Below the pieces are notes generated by a model, which saw nothing but the letters and a program-made list of their open reading frames with translations, had not been told where the DNA came from and ran no database searches. Shown piece by piece: positions 33,880-45,783 of a stretch of DNA of 64,000 nucleotides (position 1 is the first letter of the stretch; every line of letters begins with the position of its first letter). The position numbers and the translations under genes were made by a program. Source of the stretch: Tuctoria greenei (Eukaryota > Streptophyta > Magnoliopsida > Poales > Poaceae); contig JAYESD010000001.1 in the NCBI GenBank assembly GCA_036927565.1, positions 47,242,064 through 47,306,063 of the forward strand, in the 5' to 3' direction.

Positions 33880-34335
33880 CCAAGGGGCCCTATTGTTGAA
33901 ATTTCTTCACAACGATGATGGTCGGCATCGGAGCACCTAGCTCCGGCACCACCCAGGAGACCCGCCGACGCTCTTTTACGTAATGGAATCAAGTTCTGAT
34001 TTGTGAGTACGCTCCCTCATCCCGCCTTTGTTGCTAACAAGGTTTCTTTTGTTTCCTACCAGCCAGAGGCCCGCCGTCGATGTTTCTACATGTTGATGGT
34101 GGGCGATGTCGGAGCATCCAGTTCCGGCACCTCCCAAGGGGGCCCGCCGTCGACGTTTCTACATGTTGATGGTAGGCGATGCCGGAGCACCTAGCTCCGG
34201 CACCTCTGTGGGGGCCCGCCGTCGACGTTTCTATGTGTTGATGGTGGGCAACGCCGGAGCATCCAGCTCCGGCACCTCCCAAGGGGCCTGCCATCGACGT
34301 TTCTACATGTTGATGGTTGGCGGCACCAGAGCACC
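33880..34335 (+). repeat. E2 72-bp hairpin minisatellite, left part
   Basis: Unit starts at the GCCGGAGC core fall near 34108, 34181, 34253 and 34325, spacing 72-73 bp. Each unit has GCCGGAGC-ACCTA-GCTCCGGC or a close variant, GGGGCCCGCCGTCGACGTTT and TGTTGATGGT. Units here are the most uniform in the window. F is inserted in the dyad of the fourth unit. Confidence 0.9.
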
Positions 34336-37112
34336 TGTGATGCCCAGTTCCGAAAAATGAACCAAGCTAACGCATATGTGTGCCCAGAATGTTCAACACA
34401 CATACACGAGTGCATTCACAAAAGAGTATACAGAAAATTACCACAGAACAAGATTAATTAACCAAATTTTATTACACAAAACATATTATCCTCAAATACA
34501 ACCTCTAATGAATATTTATGACGAGTTCAACTAATGCAGCGGAAATAAACTAATTAAGCAAACTAAACAGCTAGGCAACATAAGCAATAGGGTATAACGC
34601 AGCTCCAATCAACACCACAGGTAAGCTGACGGTAGACACGGCCCAGAACTCCGCATTATCGCCATTAAACTCCCAATCCTGACCTGCAACTGTTGGGGGG
34701 GGGGATTGCAAGAGTGAGTACATGTCGTACTCAGCAAGTGTAGAAAGTATGACATGTGACTGATTCAAATGACGACAATAATAATGGCTAAGTGCTGAAA
34801 AGTACATTAAAACATTTGAAAAACAATATATTACAGGTATGTGAAGTAAACCCATCATAATCATAAATAATATCATAATACCAGTCTGAATTCACTACCA
34901 TGATCAATAATTTCAGATTTCACCATTGCCAATAACCATATTCAATACCAAAAATTAATCCATAACCAGCCATAACCATAATTCCAACCATAACCATCCC
35001 AAATACCATCCCAATACCGAGTTCCCTCTAATCATGGAAGTTGTCCAGGTGCTCATAACCGGGAGCACAACTATCATGATAGTTTATTAGACTCTGCAGA
35101 GTTTGTACCACTTTACCCACGTGTTTGTGATTTCATCACCTTTCGATGACTAGAACCTCTATTATGCCGTCTCACACTTCTGTCCGTGTGTGGCCAAGAG
35201 ATCACAAAATAGCCTTTACAAAAGGATTACTACCCTATTTAGACCCCACTGAGGTCCAGCGGTGATGTCTCCTACAGAGCACATCTTCAACCAAGGGCCC
35301 CCTCTTGAGCCATTCGGATCCCATGGTAGTCCCACCAATCATCAACAAACCCAATCCGACTACCCCTTCCCCGAGCATCCACAATGGTCCAAATAGCACT
35401 GGCAAAGCCCTAATTAATCAACTACGCCGCACCCATACTTGGCCTCGTGGTGGCACTGTAGTCCTGGCTTATTCTCGCATGAACCGGTCCTTAGATCTAA
35501 AGCAAGCAAAACCACCATAACATCCAACCCATCCACATACCAGGCTTGCTTAGATCACCCATTACCATATCATATTTAACCAGTTCATGTTAACCATAAT
35601 CTCATCCATGCATAATTAAATTGAGCGGTATAATTGTTTCCCATCCAAGTTGATTAAGCGAAGCAAAAAGGTAAAAACCCTTTCCGACTCTCTACCATAA
35701 ATTCCAGGTGCCAAGGGTGGTCAAACAACGCTAGTAAACTTCCTATCATAGGATTCCCATCAAATTATCACAAGCATGCAGTTTTGCAAACAAAACATTT
35801 ATTCTAAAATACAGGATCAATATGCTTCAAGGACACTTGCCTTGCCCTTGCTGTTGATTAGGATCAAAGGCTTCAAACTCTTGGTGCTGTAGATCCTCCG
35901 CGGCACTCTCTAGTGCAAATCCGTCTAATCCACACAATAAACATACAAGACAAGAAACACAATCAAAGAGTGCACATATATTACTCAATATGACATGACA
36001 TGCATGATTGATGCAGATGCAAGGTAGAACTTGTTACAAGATTGCTTTAATGGTCAATAACTAGTTCTAATAGCTTTTAACAAGTTTATACAGGTTTGGA
36101 GTTGATTAGATCAAACTTTAGAATCAATTCAACACAATTTATCCAGGAAGACCGGACTAGTCCGCTAGGGACCGGACAAGTCCGCACTTTGCGATATCAG
36201 CAAATTAGGGTTTTCTAGATCTACGTAAATTTGGAGATTAGGGGTTGAATTCTCGTAAGGAAAAGATAATAGAAGGTATACCAGGTGTTTAGGACTCCAA
36301 TGAATCAAGAAACTTGGAGGTAGCACTTGGATCTTGATGATCTAGGGTTGGTGATGAACTTGGAGATGAATTGGTGGTGAAGGACGAAACTTGGTGGAGA
36401 TCTTGATCCTCTTTCGTTTCCTCCTCTTCTTCTTCTTGCTTGGGATCTCCTCATCCTTCCTTGATGGTGGCTCTCCATGAACTAGGGTTTGGGTGGGGTG
36501 GAAAGTGGCAAATAGATGTCAAACCAAGAGGTGGGGTTGTTTATATAAAGGTGGAGGCTAGGGTTAGATGGATTTCGAGTTTGGGATGAGTAGAGGCCGG
36601 TTTAGAGTCCCACATGGGCTCTAAAAGAATTAGGCACAACGTCCCTAGGCGCACTTAATGTGAAACCCAAGAAACAAGTCGTAAAACAAAGGATCAACTC
36701 GGAGTCACGAAATATCGGACATGTCCGGAAAGGACCGGACTAGTCCGAAGTCGTCCTGAGAGAAAATCGGACAAGTCTGGCTGAAAATCGAACAAGTCCG
36801 ACTTTAAACAGAGAGGAAATCGGACAAGTCCGCTGGAACATCGGACTAGTCCGGAAAACTCCAGGGACTTAGCAAATTTTCAAGGATTCTTGTAATATCG
36901 GACTAGTCCGCGCAAAATCGGACAAGTCTGAAAGTTCCCAGAGGCAAAATCGGACTAGTCCGCAGCAAAATTGGACTAGTCCGCACTTTCCTGCATTTTA
37001 AGTGCGGTTTTGTTCCAAATCAATTTTAAACTCGTTCCTATTTATGTGGGTTAATGTTAAACATGTATATGAGTGCATGCAAGGCATGATGCATGAAAAT
37101 GAGGGTGTTACA
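34336..37112 (-). repeat. Element F 3' LTR (2777 bp)
   Basis: It contains, in plus coordinates, the dyads CTATCATGATAG (35071-35082) and CTCTGCAGAG (35092-35101), a pair of CGGAC..GTCCG dyads near 36151-36184, a minus-strand TATA box (36538-36547, TTTATATAAAC) and the CGGACTAGTCCG cluster (36716-36983) upstream of it. Confidence 0.9.
36716..36983 (-). promoter_or_regulatory. CGGACTAGTCCG palindrome cluster, F 3' LTR
   Basis: About eleven copies of the 12-mer CGGAC(T/A)AGTCCG and one-base variants lie in about 270 bp, beginning about 170 bp upstream of the TATA box in U3. CGGACTAGTCCG is a perfect palindrome. Confidence 0.8.
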
Positions 37113-40100
37113 AACCTACCCCCTTAAAATGAATCTCGCCCTCGAGATTCAACGCAGAAGAGAAGAGATAGGGAAATTCCTTCTTGAGATCATCCTCCAA
37201 TTCCCACGTCGCTTCTTTTTCTGTGAGGTGCTTCCATTGATCTTTACACCATCTAATAACCTTGTTCCTTGTGACCCTCTCCTTAGTTTCCAAGATTTTG
37301 ACCAGTTGCTCGGCATAAGTCAAATCTTCCTCTAGTTCCAATTCTTCCATTGGCACTTGTTCTTCTGGTACTCTCAAACACTTCTTGAGCTGGGAAACAT
37401 GAAAGACATCATGGACATCCGAAAGATGAGCTGGCATCTCCAACTTATACGCTACTTATCCTCTTTTGTCCAAAATCTTGAATGGTTTAATATAACGAGG
37501 TGCGAGCTTGCCTCTTATGTTAAACCTCTTATGTCCTCTCATTGGCGACACCTTGAGGAAAACAAAATCTCCTATTTCAAAGGCTAATTTCCTTCTCCTA
37601 TTGTCCGCATAACCTTTTTGTCTTGATTGGGCAGCCCTCAAGTTTTCATGAATCATTTGGACTTGCTTTTTGGGCTCTTGCAACACATCCGGACCAAATA
37701 TTTGAGTTTCTCCTACCTCATTCCAGAACAAAGGTGTCCTACACTTCCTCCCATAAAGCGCTTCATACGGTGACATTTTCAAGCTTGCTTGGTAACTATT
37801 GTTGTATGAAAATTCTGCGTATGGCAAGCTTTTGTCCCAACTTTTCCCATGCTTCAAAGCACAAGCCCTTAACATGTCCTCCAAAATCTAGTTGGTCCTC
37901 TCGGTTTGTCAATCCGCTTGAGGATGATATGCTGAACTAAAATTCAACCTCGTTCCCAAAGCTTCATGCAATTTTTGCCAAAATCTGGAGGTAAATTGAG
38001 AACCTCTATCTGAGACTATCTTCTTAGGGACTCCATGTCGACACACAATATGCTCCATGTATATTTCGGCCAATCATGCAGCTGTATATTTGGTCTTCAC
38101 AGGGACAAAATGAGCTGATTTAGTTAAGCGATCCACAATTACCCAAATTGAGTCATACCCGGACTGAGTACGTGGTAACCCAACTATGAAGTCCATTCCA
38201 ATTTATTCCCACTTCCATTCCGGGATCTTCAATGGTTGCAATAATCCAGCTGGCCTTTGATGTTCCACCTTGACTCGTTGACACACATCACACAATGCCA
38301 CATATTCAGCTGTGTCCTTCTTCATGCTATCCCACCAATAGCAAGCCTTTAAGTCTTTGTACATCTTTGTACAACCAGGATGAATCGAGTAAGGTGAGTC
38401 ATGTGCCTCTTTTAATATTGTCTCCCGAATATGCTTCACATTAGGCACAACGATTCTCTTTCCAAGCCATAAGGTACCATGTTCGTCTTCATCATATCTG
38501 AATTCTCTCCCTTTTTTGGTCCTGTCCTTGATTTCCTTGATCTCTTCGTCTGCGGTTTGTGCCTCTTGAATTTCTTGCTCCAAGGTTGGGTTTAACTCCA
38601 TCATCTCCATCTCATTTACAAATCCGAGGTTCAGCCTTTCAAACTCCTTACATAACTCGAATGATAACTCCCAAACTGCAAGTTGATGACTCACTCCTTT
38701 TCTACTCAAAGCATCGACCACTACATTGGATTTTCCCGGATGATAGTTGATCCCCAAATCATAATCTTTGATGAGCTCCAACCATCTCCGTTGCCTCAAA
38801 TTCAGATCCTTTTGTGTGAAAATATACTTCAAACTCTTATGATCCGTATAAATTTCACACCTATGTCCAAGGATGTAGTGTCTCCAAATTTTCAATGCGT
38901 GTACCATGGCCGCGAGTTCCAAATCGTGCGTGGGGTAATTCTGCTCATGTTTCTTCAATTGTCTTGATGTGTGGGCGACCACTTGACCTTCTTGCATCAA
39001 TACACATCCAAGTCCTTGTCTCGATGCGTCGCAATAAATATCAAAACTCTTGCTCACATCCGGCAGTACCAAAACTGGGGCTGTTGTCGACCTCTTCTTC
39101 AACACCTCAAAACTATTTCGACAAGCTTGAGTCCATTGGAAAGCCTTTCCCTTTATTAGCAACTCCATCATAGGCTTGGCTATCTTGGAAAAGTCCTTGA
39201 TGAACCGACGGTAATATCCAGCCATCCCAAGAAAACTTCTTATTTCCTTTACGTTTTGCGGAGGTTCCCACTTCAACACGTCTCTCACTTTTCCGGGGTC
39301 AACTGATACTCCTCCTCCTGAGATTATATGACCCAAAAACGGCACCTCTCTCAACCAAAACTGACACTTATTGAACTTGACATATAATCGATGCTCCCTC
39401 AATTTCTGCAACGTAAGCCTCAAGTGTTCCTCATGTTCATTCTCATCCTTCGAGTAGATCATAATATCATCAATAAACACCACAACGAACTTATCCAAGT
39501 ACTCCATGAAGACCTTATTCATGAGGTACATAAAGTAGGCAGGTGCATTTGTCAATCCAAAAGACATCACGGTGTACTCATAAGATCCATACCGTGTTCT
39601 AAAAGCTGTTTTGGGTATGTCCGATGGTCTAATCTTCATTTGAAAATATCCCAACCTCAAATCAATCTTAGAGAAGACACAAGCACCCTTCATCTGATCA
39701 AGCAAGTCTTCTATGTGTGGCAAGGTGTACTTGTTCTTGATTGTTACCTCGTTGAGAGCTCGGTAATCCACACACATCCTTTAGGTTCCATCCTTCTTGT
39801 CCACAAACAGCAAGGGTGCTCCCCAAGGTGAAGAACTAGGGCGAATAAAACCTTTCTCTAGTTGCTCTTGAATTTGTTTCTTGAGCTCCGCTAATTCCAA
39901 AGGAGGCATCCTATACGGCCTCTTAGCTATAGGTGCAGTTCCAGGTATTAAATCAATAACAAACTCAATGTCTCGATCAGGTGGCATACCTGGCAACTTG
40001 TCCGGAAAAACGTCCAAAAATTCACACACCACCAGAATCTCCTCAATTGCGGCACCGTCTATATGATTCAGCTCCAATTTCTTCAGTGTGGTTTGAGATG

Positions 40101-41673
40101 CTTCAAATTCTATGGTGATCCCTTCTTCATTGGTCAACTTCACCGTCTTTGTGGCACACTCAATAACTCCATTGTGCTTCCTCAACCAGTCCATACCAAG
40201 TATAATGTCCAATCCTTGAGTATTCAAGACTATAAGGTTGGCAAAGAAGTCTACCCCCCTTATTCTAAGGCTTACTTTTGGACATACTGTATTTGTCCTC
40301 ATCTCTCCTCCAGGAGACTTAACCAATAGAGTAAACTTCATATAAAAGATAGGCAAACTATACTTGGCAACATACTTCGATGCAATGAATGAATGCGATG
40401 CTCCAGAATCAAACAACATAGTCGCGGGGATGGAGTTGTCGAGGAACATACCAATGATCACGTCATCCACTTGTTGAGCATCTTCCGTAGAGACATGGTT
40501 CACGTTGCCACGAGCAAAATTCTGCTGTCCACGGTTCCCTTGTGGTTGACCTCCATTGGGTCTTGGGTTTTGCCTCGACGCATTGCTTCCTTGACCAAGG
40601 CCTGATTTAGGACATTGATGCACAAAGTGTCCATCTTCTTCGCAAGTATAACACTTCTTAACTCCACGGGAATTATTGGAACGAGCTTGGTTTTGAACAC
40701 TTGCAGCAGGAAAATTAGCATGAGGCGCAAAAGGCATTGGAGGCCTAGGTGCTTGCATGACAGGGCGCTGCTGCACAAACTGAGTTGGGCGCGGTGCATA
40801 ACCAGGGCGTTGAGCAGGAATAGAAGAGCTGTAATATGACGCATTAGGAGGCGCAAAGCGAGGGCGCACATTACTCCCTTGTTGCTGTTCTTGATATGGC
40901 GCCTTCCTCTTGTTCTCTTGCTCCATCTCACGAATCTTGTTCTCAACCACAATTGCTTTGTCCACAAGCTTCTGAAAATTTTCATAATCACAATTGAGCA
41001 ATTGCACTTGGATTTCATTGTTCAAGCCCCTCATGAATAAATATTGTTTCCGGCTGTCCCGACTAACATCCTCAGTCGCATACCTTGAGAGTTGAGTGAA
41101 CTTATTGAGATATTCACTCACGCTTGATCTTCTTTGCCTTAAGTTCTCAAATTCTTGCCTTTTCAAAATCATAACTCCTTTCGGCACATAATGAGAACAG
41201 AAATTCTCCTTGAATTCAGCCCAAGTAATTCTCTCTTGGTTCTCGTGAGCATTGCAATAAGAATCCCACCAAACCGCAGCTGCTCCAACTAGTTGATGAG
41301 AAGCAAACAAGACCTTCTCCCGGTCACTGCATTGGACAATAGCTAGCTTCTTCTCCAGGGACTTGAGCCAATCGTCCGCATCCATAGGGTCAGTAGCTTG
41401 AGCAAAGGTTGGCAGCCTAGTCCTCATAAACTCTCCCAATCGGTTATGAGGAGGTGGGGGTGGAGGTGGGGGCATGTGGGGCTGATTGTTGATATTGCCA
41501 GCCTACAGCTGTCCCATAGTTTGTATCATGGTTTGCATGAGCTGGTTTTGCATAGCCAATAGCTGCTCAATGTTGATAGCTCCCTGAGTAGATCCTTGTC
41601 CAATGTTGTTCTGAGGCACTCCATTGTTCTCCTCCTCACCATTGCCATCCCTCTGGTTGCGAGTCCTCACCAT
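37108..41673 (-). pseudogene. gag-pol: Element F gag-pol, multiply interrupted
   Basis: The start is MVRTRNQRDGN at 41673. Domains in order: gag, zinc knuckle CYTCEEDGHFVHQC, protease [13 protein letters not shown] with [10 protein letters not shown], RNase H (DIYCDASRQ and TDHKSL), integrase (HPGCTKMY, then CDVCQ) and chromodomain (KVIRWCKDQWKHLTEKEATW). Compared with G, stops lie at 41503-41505 (Gln), 39781-39783 (Gln before RMCVDYR), 38203-38205 (Glu in KWEE), 38074-38076 (Arg), 37909-37911 (Gly in DGQTE), 37888-37890 (Gln) and 37456-37458 (Glu). The integrase glutamate in QTERTN is kept. The frame finally ends in a TAA formed by the first bases of the LTR. It lacks the gag frameshift of G. 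Confidence 0.9.
37113..37126 (-). other. Element F polypurine tract
   Basis: The minus strand reads TAAGGGGGTAGGTTT directly before TGTAACACC of the 3' LTR. Confidence 0.8.
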
Positions 41674-41929
41674 CTAAAGAAAAGCAATAGGTAAGAATTA
41701 GAAAACGTCCCCAACTATATGCATCAAGGGATATGAAACTAAACAGCTAGCTACACTAGCCTAGGTGGACATGGCAATGCTAAGGCATCGCAAAATCCTC
41801 TATTAAGCACACAAGCAAACAATATATATAGCAAACAACACACCAAGCAAAAACACATCGATTCTTGAGTGCTCCTATATGCTCTAAAGTGTCCATTCTA
41901 TCTAGACTGCATCCTACGGTCAACCCGTG

Positions 41930-41941
41930 GCTCTGATACCA
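41930..41941 (-). other. Element F primer-binding site (initiator-Met tRNA)
   Basis: The minus strand reads TGGTATCAGAGC, 3 nt from the LTR edge at 41945. Confidence 0.92.
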
Positions 41942-41944
41942 ATC

Positions 41945-44727
41945 TGTGACGCTCAGTTCCAAAAAATGAACCAAGCTAACGCATATGTGTGCCCAGGATG
42001 TTCAACACACATACACGAGTGCATTCACAAAAGAGTATACAGAAAATTACCACAGAACAAGACTAATTAACCAAATTTTATTACACAAAACATATTATCC
42101 TAAAATACAATCTCTAATGAATATTTACGACGAGTTCAACTAATGCAGCGGAAATAAACTACTTAAGCAAACTAAACAGCTAGGCAGCATAAGGAATAGG
42201 GTATAGCGCAGCTCCAATCAACAACACAGGCAAGCTGACGGTAGACACGGCCTAGAACTCCGCATTATCACCATTAAACTCCCAATTCTGACCTGCAACT
42301 GTTGGGGGGGGGGGGGGGAGGGGGTTGCAAGAGTGAGTACATGTCGTACTCAGCAAGTGTGAAAAGTATGACATGTGGCTGATTTAAATGACGACAATAA
42401 TAATGGCTAAGTGCTGAAAAGTACATTAAAACATTTGAAAAGCAATATATTACAGGTATGTGAAGTAAACCCAACATAATCATAAATAATATCATAATAC
42501 TAGTCTGAATTCACTACCATCATCAATAATTCCAGATTCCACCATTGCCAATAACCATATTCAATACCAAAAATTAATCCATAACCAGCCATAATCATAA
42601 TTCCAACCATAACCATCCCAAATACCATCCCAATACCGAGTTCCCTCTAATCATGGAAGTTGTCCAGGTGCTCATAAACGGGAGCGCGGCTATCATGATA
42701 GTTTATTAGACTCTGCAGAGTTTGTACCACTTTACCAATGTGTTTGTGATTTCATCACCTTTCGATGACTAGAACCTCTATTATGCCGTCTCACACTTCC
42801 GTCGGTGTGTGGCCAAGAGATCACAAAATAGCCTTTACAAAGGGATTACTAGCCTATTTAGACCCCACTGAGGTCCGGTGGCGATGTCTCCTACAGAGCA
42901 CAACTTCAACAAAGAGCCCCCTCTTGAGCCATTCGAATCCCAGGGTAGTCCCACCAATCATCAACAAACCCAATCTGACTACCCCTTCCCCGAGCATCCA
43001 CAATGGTCCAAATAGCACTGGCAAAGCCCTAATTAATCAGCTACGCCGCACCCATATTTGGCCACGTGGTGGCACTGTAGTCCTGGCTTATTCTTGCATG
43101 AACCGGTCCTTAGATCTAAAGCAAGCAAAACCACCATAACATCCAACTCATCCACATACCAGGCTTGCTTAGATCACCCATTACCATATCATATTTAACC
43201 AGTTCATGTTAACCATAATCTCATCCATGCATAATTATATTGAGCGGTATAGTTGTTTCCCATCCCAGTTGATTAAGCGAAGCAAAAAGGTATAAACCCT
43301 TCCCGACTCTCTACCATAAATTCCAGGTGACAAGGGTGGTCAAACAACGCTATTAAACTTCCTATCATAGGATTCCCATCAAATTGACACAAGCATGCAG
43401 TTTTGCAAACAAAACATTTATTCTAAAATACAGGATCAATATGCTTCAAGGACACTTGCCTTGCTCTTGCTGTTGATTAGGATCAAAGACTTCAAACTCT
43501 TGGTGCTGTAGATCCTCCGCAGCACTCTCTAGCGCAAATCCGTCTAATCCACACAATAAACATACAAGACAAGAAACAGAATCAAAGAGTGCACAAATAT
43601 TACTCAATATGACATGACATGCATGATTGATGCAATTGCAAGGTAGAACTTGTTACTAGATTGCTTTAATGGTCAATAACTAGTTCTAATAGCTTTTAAC
43701 AAGTTTATACAAGTTTGGAGTTGATTAGATCAAACTTTAGAATCAATTCAACACAATTTATCCAGGAAGACCGGACTAGTCCGCTAGGGACCGGACAAGT
43801 CCGCACTTTGCGAGATCAGCAGATTAGGGTTTTCTAGATCGACGTAAATTTGGAGATTAGGGGTTGAATTCTCGTAAGGAAAAGAGAATAGAAGTTATAC
43901 CAGGTGTTTAGGACTCCAATGAATCAAGAAACTTGGAGGTAGCACTTGGATCTTGATGATCTAGGGTTGGTGATGAACTTGGAGATGAATTGGTGGTGAA
44001 GGACGAAACTTGGTGGAGATCTAGATCCTCTTTCGTTTCCTCCTCATCTTCTTCTTGCTTGGGATGTCCTACTCCTTCCTTGATGGTGGCTCTCCACGAA
44101 CTAGGGTTTGGGTGGGGTGGAAAAGTGGCAAATAGATGTCAAACCAAGAGTTGGGGTTGTTTATATAGAGGTGGAGGCTAGGGTTAGATGAATTTCGAGT
44201 TTGGGATGAGTAGAGGCCGGCTTAGAGTTCCACATGGGCTCTAAAAGAGTTAGGCACGACGTCCCTAGGCCCACTTAATGTGAAACCCAAGAAACAAGTC
44301 GTAAAACAAAGGATCAACTCGGAGTCACGAAATATCGGACAATTCCGGAGAGGACCGGACTAGTCCGAAGTCGTCCAGAGAGAATATCAGACAAGTCTGG
44401 CCGAAAATCGGACAAGTCCGACTTTAACAGAGAGGAAATCGGACAAGTCCACTGGAACAACTAGTCCGGAAAAGTCCAGGGACTTAGCAAATTTTCAAGG
44501 ATTCTTGGAATATGGGACTAGTCCGCACAAAATCGGACAAGTCCGAAAGTTTCCAGAGGCAAAACCAGACTAGTCCACAGCAAAATCGGACTAGTCCGCA
44601 CTTTCCTGCATTTTAAGTGTGCTTTTGTTCCAAATCAATTTTAAACTCGTTCCTCTTTATGTGGGTTAATGTTAAACATGTATATGAGTGCATGCAAGGC
44701 ATGATGCATGAAAATGAAGGTGTTACA
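41945..44727 (-). repeat. Element F 5' LTR (2783 bp)
   Basis: Same parts as the 3' LTR: dyads at 42690-42701 and 42711-42720, a TATA box near 44159-44168, and the CGGACTAGTCCG cluster at 44336-44598. A G-run of 14 with one A lies near 42304-42324, where the left LTR has a shorter run. Confidence 0.9.
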
Positions 44728-45320
44728 GCACCCAGCTCCGGCACCTCCTAGGAGGCCCGCCGCTGACGTTTCTACGTGTTGGTGGTGGACGACGCTGGAG
44801 CAGCCAACTCTGGCACCTCCTAGGGGGTCCATCATCCACGTCCCAGTAAGTCGATAAAAGTAACAAGGGCTGATTCGTGAGTACACTCTCCCGCCCATTC
44901 TTGTTGCTAATAGGGTTCTCTGGTGGTAAACTATATACCAGGGGCCTGTCGTCGAAGTTGGTACACATAGGTGGTGGACGACGCCGGAGCACGCAGCTTC
45001 GGCACCCCCAGGGGGCCTGCTGTCGACATTTCTACAATGATGTTGGACGACGTCGGAGCCTCCAGCTCCGGCACCCCCAGGAGGCCTGTCGTCAACGTTT
45101 CTACAACGATAGAGGGTGACGCCAGAGCAGCCAGCTCCAGCAACACCCAGGGGGCCTGCCATCAACATTTGTACAGCGATGGTGGACAATGTTGGAGCAT
45201 ACTGCTCCAGCAACTCTCAAGGGGCCCGCCATCGACGTTTCTACACGTCAATGGTGGGCGACGCCAGAGCATCTGGCTCCGACACCTCCTAGGGGGCCCA
45301 CCGACAACATCTCTATAAGT
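44728..45320 (+). repeat. E2 72-bp hairpin minisatellite, right part
   Basis: It resumes with the TSD GCACC then CAGCTCCGGCACC and runs about eight units to 45320, including TCCAGCTCCGGCACCCCCAG and GTCGACATTTCTAC variants. ORFs on both strands cross the array because the unit is 24 codons. Confidence 0.85.
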
Positions 45321-45693
45321 TAGGGTGGGGGCACCAAATGGATCGACACCTTCCTTCTCGACAGCACCACCGAGCAATTCTCCGACGACGACCATGCGTT
45401 CCAAACCAAGTCCAGCGCTCCCCAGGGGGCCCGCCGGTGTCAACCACTCAAGCTCCCCTGCTCTGTCGGGGGCCCGATGGTGACATCCTGCGATCAATTG
45501 GTAGGCATGCCCAACCACTTGGCCAGACCTACCAGGGGGCCTCTAAGGAGGGTTCCATAGGCAGGACGTAAAACAGTGTGACAATGGCTATGTCTACTAT
45601 GCGACTGATTGGCTCCTAAAAAGCTAACGAAGTCAGTAAAGCCTCGGATCCCCAGAGCGACATATTGAGAAGTAAGCAAAACATGAATTCAAA

Positions 45694-45699
45694 TTTATT
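45694..45699 (-). terminator. Polyadenylation signal of E2 antisense gene
   Basis: The minus strand reads AATAAA about 85 nt after the stop near 45784, preceded by a TGTAAAAATAAC stretch that fits the U-rich region plants use upstream of the cleavage site. Confidence 0.5.
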
Positions 45700-45783
45700 A
45701 GGTGTTATTTTTACAGGTGCTCTACCTGGAGGCCGCCGGTCTCAAACCTGCTGGAACGAGGAAGCCGCCTGCTTAGCAAGGCC

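Larger units (their letters stand above)
34336..44727 (-). mobile_element. Element F: Tekay/Del-like chromovirus (Ty3/gypsy), inactivated (10.39 kb)
   Basis: Perfect 5-bp TSD, GCACC (34331-34335 and 44728-44732). LTRs are 34336-37112 (2777 bp) and 41945-44727 (2783 bp), starting TGTGATGCCC or TGTGACGCTC and ending GGTGTTACA. The PBS is of initiator-Met type; the PPT lies at 37113-37126. The coding region matches G throughout but has at least seven nonsense codons. The LTRs differ by many substitutions and several indels, so F is older than G. The C-terminal chromodomain and long LTRs place it with the chromoviruses; assignment to the Tekay/Del lineage is from memory of family features. Confidence 0.92.
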
